Origin: Heligmosomoides polygyrus polygyrus
Lineage: Eukaryota > Nematoda > Chromadorea > Rhabditida > Heligmosomidae
NCBI GenBank assembly: GCA_947396885.1
Contig: OX377206.1
Location: 87,107,960 to 87,171,959 of the forward strand
Direction of reading: 5' to 3'
Length of the DNA stretch: 64,000 nt
A model generated the notes under the pieces. That model was not told the DNA's origin, ran no database searches, and worked only from the letters and a program-made list of their open reading frames with translations. This document shows positions 52,494 to 61,400 of the stretch, one piece after another (position 1 is the first letter of the stretch; each line of letters starts with the position of its first letter). Position numbers and translations under genes: made by a program.

Positions 52494-55400
52494 CTGAAGC
52501 AATCAGCATTCTTTGAAGTAATACTTCTGCTGCTTCACGTATAACTGCCATTTATGCTCCCTTCACAAGGTCTTCGCGTTGTTCAGAATGTGGAAAACTA
52601 AGCCGAAGCTCAGATGATGATCAGATGACGAAATGGGAACAAAGCCATACGGGGAACGGAGGAGCCCTTGTTGTTGCATGTCCCATTGGTGACTCAAGGA
52701 CTGATGTATGAAGCTTGGAGTCCAGATATTGGCTTTTTCAAAATTAAAATAGAACAGGCTAGAACCGGGCTGGCAAGTCGGCTTCAAGCGGATCAAAGAA
52801 AACTGGGATCTATCCTCTTCGGGAGGGGGCAGTCATAAAGTACCAGCTGCTTACGTCATCATATGCCGCATAACCACATTCCCTGAATTTAAATAAAAGC
52901 CCTCGCATCATGGAGTATTTGAAGCCCCGTAAAAACTCCAGGGGGCGGACCGATACGCAAAGTATTATATGCTCCCCCTACGATCAAGATGAATCCGAAA
53001 AAAAAGTATTTTAATGAAGTACTGCAACGAATGAAGTATAAATAATAGTTCGAGAGGAAGGCATATGACAAAGCCGTACGACTCATCAGCAAACATACAT
53101 GCAGAGAGCCAATTATAGGTATAGGACACGCCCAGGGACACTTCACCAATAGCGCAGTGCTTCGTTTTTGAATGGAACTTATGGGAGGAATTGTGACTGC
53201 CGCGACTGCTCACTTTGGAAGCGTTGCGACATTAAATATACAAAAAACGCAGACAAACTTCTGCAATAAAACTTACATGTTCTATGACGTCGATTACAGT
53301 AGGTAATATGTCGGAGATTAGGAACTTTGCGATGACCAGAACAAGCATAATGTTCGCCTTGTGTTCTTTTCTGAAAAGGCCAGAAGTATCGAAGTACTTC
53401 TGAAGATCTAAAGACTGAAAGAAGGAGCACCTACTTCGTCGCCAAGCCTTTTCGATTTCGAGAATCGAGATCGGCATTCGGAGCGCATAATGAGTGCCTC
53501 TTGGTGATGGCAGCCCGTAGCGCTAAAGAAATCCTGAGCGTGAACGCTGACAGCAGTAAGCACGGACACAGTGTCACGAACAGCATCGCCAGCAGCACGT
53601 GGTACACAGACCAGTAGACGCCGTTCTGGAAGCACAACGATTTGCTACAGTTTGAGTTCTCGTGTCAAACATCTGTTAGGCACCAAACAGAGTTGGTGTA
53701 AATGTTGCAGTCGATCAGACCGCGCCGGTGGTGTTATCTATTTATTTATTTACAAGTGCTCCGTCACGCCCATCGGCATGCCTCGCAATTGCGCGCTTCG
53801 CGCGATGTTGCAATACCATCATCATCATCATTATCAATATCGATCGATATTGGTCCCCCATTCAAAATTTCCACATGAGGTGAGGCACTCCGTTGGCCAT
53901 AATACCCGCAACTCTCCCACATCGGTTGAATCGGACAGAAAATCGATAGTGCCGATCGATATTAAATGCATTGCGTCCTTACTGTGAAGGTCTTCCGTCG
54001 GCGATCATAGTCACATAACTCCTACTTTGATCGGCTAAATCTGAGAGAAAATCGATAACATCGATAGATAGATAGTTGATGGCCTCCCTTGCCATTAAAG
54101 CCTTCGGTCAACGATCTTCTGAATCCCCAGTCACATTGGACGGCGTTTTCGGCACGTCTTCTGAATTCCCAGTCACGTAGAAGACGTCTGGCTATTTTTC
54201 GCTAATTTCCGCTATTTTATGACTAATTTCTCCCCCACGATACGACTCAATACTTAGCGGAATAATATCTAGTACGATTTTATGCAACAAAGCAAACAAC
54301 TAATGAAATAACCTAGCAAAGCAGGAATAAATAGAAAAACACATGGTGAAGAATGGAAATGGTGAAGAACGAAAGCGACAAATTTAAGACACGCCATGAA
54401 AATACCGGTCGACAAGTCCTTCGTACTCATACAATGAGTTTGGTATTGCTTGCTTTTTAGACACACTTTACTTTTTAGACGTTATCGCGCAGAGTATTCC
54501 CGCCCGGTCAGCAGGAGGTGGTGGTTCGAGTCCCACCTGGCCCTAGAGTTGGTTTCGTTTTTCACTGTGAATTTCATAGCAAAATGTTGAATTTTTACTT
54601 TTTTGTAATTAATTTTGTAATTATTTTTTTATAATAATTAACTGAAACAATATATTCTTTGCGTAGGAAACCTACTGGCAGAGAAGAAGGTGCCGGCAGT
54701 GACGTGCGCCCGATACCAGGTTCCTTGTTCCGATTTTCCGCCCAGGCCAACCAAGCCTTCCATCCCTCTGATGTTGGTGGATTGGTAGCAGACTTGTCTG
54801 GGAAGGATGACCTGTTCACGGCTGGCCACCACAAGTTATTGCATGGCCAAGTACGCATTCAAATCGCCTCCACGACATCCCGTTGAAGTAGAGTGCGTGG
54901 CGCATCCCAAAATTGGTTGAATAATGCCGTCCTTATCCTTTATCTTTTACAGAGACCTACGGGAGTTCAACAAATTACTAACGATAAGTGATGGTGAGGA
55001 TAATTCCTAGAGTAGTCTGTTTAAGGATCTCAAAATCTGATTGCCCGCATTATGTCATCTTAAATTTGAAAGATGACACGTTGTCCGAAGACCCACGACG
55101 CCACGCATACTGCTTCTATGGGTTACCGTGGAGAAATGTTGAAGGCGTATTTGGCCGTACAATGAGTTGCGGTGGCCAGCCGATGGATAAGTCAGTGCTT
55201 GATCCTTTACGGGCAAGTTTGGCACCAACTCGTGGGCCCCAGAGGGATGAAAAGATAAGTTCTCTATTGTCCTTACAAGAAAGCTTTTGTTTATTCCATG
55301 CTTTTTTGTGGCTTCATTTTGTCTTCAACCTTCACGTGTGCATATATCGCACACCAATAAACAAGTGAATATTCACCAATTTGATTCATTATCACTTTTA

Positions 55401-58400
55401 ACATTTACCAAAGGAGAGAAAATTCCTCGCCCATAGCATTTGAGGTTTTGGAGCCTTGAAAAAAAGAGCAGGTATTCTTGTCATCGTTTAAGGAGTGGTA
55501 CTGTCGTCCGTCTAAAGAACAAGGATAAGGTCGTGTAGTCAATCACATTCATGCGCCACACATTCTGCTTCTATGGGTTACCGTGAAGAAAATTTGAATG
55601 CGTATTTGGCCATGTGGTTGGCCCAAGGGGAATTTTAAACCGACAATCTTGAATCGAAATGCATGCCACATGCAGCTCCCCTCCGACTGTGCTGCCACGT
55701 GCCCCTTCAGTTAATAGTGATGCAAATAATCGGTGAGCCCCCACCTAGGTAGAAACCCTCGGCGCCACCTTTTCTTTTGAGTTCTACATACAATGACCAT
55801 TTGTATCCCAAAAGAGCCCATTTGTGAGGCCTGCGAAAGTTCAGCTTAATTTCCACAGCCAAAACGAGAGATCAAGAAAGTCGGCACAGAAATGGCTTCT
55901 TCATTCTCATTCGGTGTCCTTATGACTTCGTACGAACTTTAAATTACGATAATAAAGGACAAGAAGCCAAACAAGTGAGGACACAAAATGAGGATGTACT
56001 TGAAAAGGTTAATTAATCGCTGAGGGGATTGTGATGCTCTCAACTTTTGTAATCTGTTGTACTGTGTAATCTTTCCTCCGAATGTATGTATGTACTTTGT
56101 TAATGATTTTGCCGAAAACACGAAGAAAGGATTTGTGCGCTATTCCTTTCGAATTAATCCATTCCTAGACTGCGCCGCGTATTCTACTTGTAAAGTGTAC
56201 CTTCCACGAGTCCTTGATCTACATATAGGTAATCCGATGAAAGAATCAGTGCTTTATTATTTCCAAGCAAGTCCAGTACTGGTTTAAAGGAACCCCAAAG
56301 GAATTGGAGCCTTTGTAGGCTCGAACAGAACCCGAACATTGAATGGATCGTGAGTGTAAGCGACAACAGGTGCCTCCATCGACTCCGCTATCACGCGCTC
56401 ATCTCTATCTTATGTCCGTACTCTGCTTTTTCAAAAAATATAATTCCATATACTTGATCAAGGGGTGGGTGAGCGCCGTCGGAGGAGGCGTATGCTATTG
56501 CGTGCGCCTGATTATAGATTCTTGATTCGAAGTACCCACCCAGGTCAACCAAGCCTTCCATCCAACCGGAATCGGTGAATTGACATCAGAATTGTCTGGA
56601 AAGGATATAGCGCTGACCGATTCTTCGGTTGGCCAATTTATTGTATGAGTCAGATACGCATTCGAATCACTTCCGCGACATCCCATAGAAGAAGAACTCT
56701 TGGCGCATCCTGGCATGAAATTGGATAACGTCGAACTTTATCCTTTGGCCTTCACACTTGATCAAAAACGAGACAGTCGAAATATATCTAGGATTTAGAG
56801 GAAAACTCCGATAATCTACTTCTCTATATAGCTAACGTGACAATTATAAAGGGTAAAGCTCGACAATGTTCAATCTCGTTGCGGGATGTGCCGCGCATTC
56901 TTTTTCTGTGCGATACTGTGAAGGTGATTGGAGCGCGTAGTTGGCATATACAATGACCTACAGCGGGAAATCATTGGAATCAGTGTGCAATCCTACCCAG
57001 GCATGGCTAGTACCAATTCGCAGATTCTGGAAGGACGAAAGGCTTGGCTTGCATGGAAGGGACTCGAACCAATAACCTCGACTCGGACACTGCACTCGAC
57101 AGGAAACGTCTCCCCCGACTGTGCTGCCACGTGACAATTTCAAACACATTGAATAAATGCAACTGATGACACCACACCTCAAACAGTGCCGTACGATCAA
57201 TGACCGCAATACAGTCGTTGTGCTCGTTGCACAACTGTATGACGTGTACTTCGAAGAATCGTGGCGACGAGAAAACCACGGCAAGTAGCGACACGATCAC
57301 CATCAGCCGCTTCACTCTGCTAAAAAATACGAACTTCGATGCAGTAAAGTAACGATTAAAGAATGAAGACGGCTCCATCAAGCTTCCAAGGCCTTCAGAC
57401 CTTTTCTTTCCGATGGCACGATGCTTCAGCGGTTGACACAACGCCAAGTATCGGTCAATGGTCAGCGTGAGCACGATCCACACCGATCCTGTGTGTGTTG
57501 TGTTCGCGAACGTGTACACGTATGGATATATGTAGACATAGTTTCCTAAAAACGATTTATTGATCGTGGAATCAGAATAAAGCTCGGCGTTATTCGATCC
57601 CATTGCGGGATGCGCTACGCATTCTACTTCTGCGAGACATCGATGGGGCTATTTGAATGCGTATATGGTCTATAAAATGACTAGATTTGGTCGACCGATG
57701 AAAACAGATTCTGTGCTTTATCTGATCCAAACAGCTCTGATACCAAACCACCGACCCCGTAGGAATGGAAAGCTTGGGTGGTCTGGGCGGGAAATCCGAA
57801 CCATGAACCTTGAATCGGAGTGCATGCAACAACTAGCGTCTTGTTCGACTGCGCTTCCACATGCCCGATCATGGAATACAGTTTGTAACCATATCGACAC
57901 AATCATGGGCAAAGCTTTCTTTTTTTCTCATTTGCAGAAATGTCGAACGTCATGAGGCTTGTGTAGCGCAGTCGAAGGTGGTGCCGGCTGTCGAGTGCAC
58001 CCGATATCAGGTTCCTGGATCGGATTTCCCGCCCAGGCCAACCGAGCCTTCCACCCCCACGAGATCGGTAAATTGATTACAGACTTGTATAGGAAGGATA
58101 AATCGGCTCGTGGCTGTGTTCATCGGCTGTCCACCGCAAGTCATTGTTTGTATGTATAGGTATTCAAATCGCCTCCACGGAATCCCGTGGAAGTAGAATG
58201 CGTGGTGTATTTCGATAAAGAATTGAGCAACGTTGTCCTTTATCTTTTTCCTTTATCAAATGTGATAACGGCTCTATGCTAATTAGTTTAATAAGACAGA
58301 TGTCACTTTATTATTAGAGCACTGTTCATGGGTTTATAATTTTTCAGAAAAACATGCCGCTAAAGCTAGAATCGAGAAGGCGCAGAAAGCTCTTTCCACT

Positions 58401-61400
58401 TTTGCTCTGTAGATGGGTATTACTCTCTAATAGTAGCGAAGAAATCCCTTGGATTCAGGGAAAGATATAAGCTTTTCAATACTAAGCGTACTTTTTCATA
58501 AACACCTTGTCAACGAATTAGTTTTTCTTTCCAAAATCTAAACTGAAGGCTAGAAAACGATTGGTGTTTTCGCCAGCACAAGGTGCCGAGAAGATATCGT
58601 TTCCAATATCTCAAAATAAAAAATAAAATATCGTCAAAACATTTTCAACTCTTTTTTTCGATGAAGCTGCTCATTAGTAAAAAAAAACTTACCTTCAAGC
58701 CTATAAGCTGCATCAGATGCTTTTGTTTTTCAGAAGAAAGTGAATTTTTTACCAACACCGCACAATGCAGACATCAAAATAAACGCTGTATATTTATATT
58801 TTTTAAGTATGTATTAGGTTGGCAACTAATTTCGTGGACTCTCAAGAATCTTCAGCAAAAGTGTTTATTAACAAATAACTAATGACAATCTTTAATCGAA
58901 ATAAGATCCCTCGGAACGCAGAAGTGCTTCCCATATATCAGATAGCTGGTCTACCCCACGGCCATAGAACTATTGTGCTTTTAAGGCCAAGAATCGCTGG
59001 AGGTGCGTTTTGACCCGGTCCACATTATTAAATCGTCTTCCAACCGAGAAGTACTGCACCGAACTAAAAATGTGGTAGTCACTCGGTGCAAGGTCTGTGC
59101 TATAAAGTGGATGAGTTTGACGCTCCCAGTCAAGGTCTTCTATTTTTTGAGGCATCCCGGTTCGCTACGTTAACTCCGTTTGGTGGTGTCAAGAAGGTAT
59201 TAACTTCTGGGAGCTCGTCAAGAATGGTTCCAGCATTAATGCTGTAACCTACTCTTCTCAACCTCGCGAAGGCTGAACTCCACTGGAATCGGTTCAGACA
59301 GGTTTTCAGAAGCGGAATTATCTTTCAGCAAGATAACGCCAGATCACACGTCACGAATCGGGAGCTTCAAAAAATCGAAGACTTTAGCTGGGAGCGTCTA
59401 ACTCACTCACCTTACAGCACAGGCTGTGCGCCAAATGACTAGCACTTTTACAGCACGCTGCAGCACTTCTTGGTTGGAGGACGATTTATTAATGTGGGCG
59501 AGGTCAAAATGCACCTCCAAGGATTCTTGGCTTCAAAAGCACAAGAATTCTGCAGCTGTGGGATGGGCCAGGTAGCTGATATATGGGAAGCAGTCCCGCG
59601 TTCCAACAGATCTTACTTTGGTTGAAAACTGTCATTTGTTATTTGTTTAGGAACACTTTTCATGAAGGCGCTTGAGAGTCCACGAAATTAGTTGCCAACC
59701 TAATACAATTTATATGTTGCTGGTTCCAAAGGTTTTTGGAGCTCTTTTTTATGTTTGAGTTTTTTCCCTTTGTGCCTAACAAATGTTCCAATATAAGTGC
59801 TCTTCAAGTAAGAATTTCTCTTCACTTCATTCATTGCGGTTTTTCAGCACTTTCAATCCTATTTCTGATCCTTTCCACGTTTTTTTTTTCAATTCTCGAG
59901 AAAACGACAGTGATCCTTTCGGAGCGCATAAGACATATCTTCGCGGGATAAGTAAATGACAGAGGACGATGTCAATCAATTAATGTTTGAGATGCGCCAC
60001 GCATTCTACTTCTACGGGATATCGTAGAGGAAGTTTGAATATATACTTGTTCCGTACAATGATTTGCGGTGGCAAACAGGTGGACGTGCGTTTAGTTCTT
60101 TCTAGGTTAGTCCGTTATCAACTCATTGTACTGCTGGATTCACCATTCAAATTACGCAGCAATAACCAGCGGAAACAGAATGCATGACGCATCCCACAAA
60201 GGGAGTCATTAGTATCAGCCTCAGAGACGTATGCGCAATAACGATTCAGAAGCTCGTGCCTCCTGAGAGTATTCGTCGTCTTTGATGTATGAGCATTGGT
60301 TCGTTATTCATCTGACGGCTATTTGCAAAATAGAGAAATTTATCCCAATCAGCTAATAGGTAGGTTGACCAAAAACAATGCACAATGGCTTAGTATTTAT
60401 AATGTGTAGATGAACAAATACAGCCCGTAAACTATACATCGGACCAAACAAGGCGTCATCTTGTTATTCTCGGCTGCGTACCATTTGTGCTCCCCGCGTT
60501 GAGAGCGAATAATATTGAAATGACATTCGGATCCCTTCAGGGAGAGTGACCGACGTCATCGCTATTATTAGATTAGCGTCTTGAAATCTATTACCGAGAC
60601 CCGAATAGAAAATTACTCAAGAGAATTGGATGCCAGATTACCTTCCAATTTGTTGCCAGGCTACTCAAGAAGTTTTCTCACCATTTTGGACGAGCTAATT
60701 CAAACAGTCATAACTCGGTTCAGTCCTGACATTTTGTTAAAGTGAGGGGACAGTGCGCACAGCACATCTATGTACTCCAATGAAGCTCATGCAAAATCTA
60801 CCTCTTTTGTTGAAAATCTGCGCCGCGAAAATTTACAAGTGACGCGGAGGCTATCTCAGCAAGTTTCCTCTCGCAATGAAGTTTTTTCCTCAACTGCCTC
60901 CTGTTTTCTCCTCAGAAAGGGGAAAATATCGGCGAGTTAGCAAAATTTTTGCATACAACGAACTTCATATCATAGTAATGACAGTATTTTTCCCGGTGTC
61001 GGGAGGCAACTCTATTCTCGTGGCAACACGAGAGCTTATGTTCTGGTAAACGACCTTGCCGCTATGGATAATCCCTGCTGGTTGTCAAAGTCAGATCACC
61101 CTTTACGTCATGTATATTTGTCAAGGTGTTCTATCCAGTAGAGCAGTGTTTCTGTTCTGCGATCTGTTGAGACTATCCTCTGATCGGGTGGTTTTTTTTG
61201 TTGCTGGTGTCCACCCTGATCTAGCGCTGGATCGGGAAAGGTAGCGTCAGGACACCAGAATAGCGAACCGCGCTAAGAAGCGGGACAGACACTGAAGAAG
61301 AAGTAATGGTCGGCTACCAATATACAAAAAAATCACGTATTTCTCCACTGCGCGACTCCAAGTAAACGAAATTAGCACTATCAATCGATTAGTCACCGCG

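Larger units (their letters stand above)
58814..59703. mobile_element. mariner-like element with two 3' halves joined tail to tail
   Basis: Inverted ends TTAGGTTGGCAACTAATTTC...GTGGACTCTCAAG with TA on both sides. The left part encodes a transposase C-terminus on the minus strand and the right part another on the plus strand, so both ends are 3' ends. There is no N-terminal region. Confidence 0.82.
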
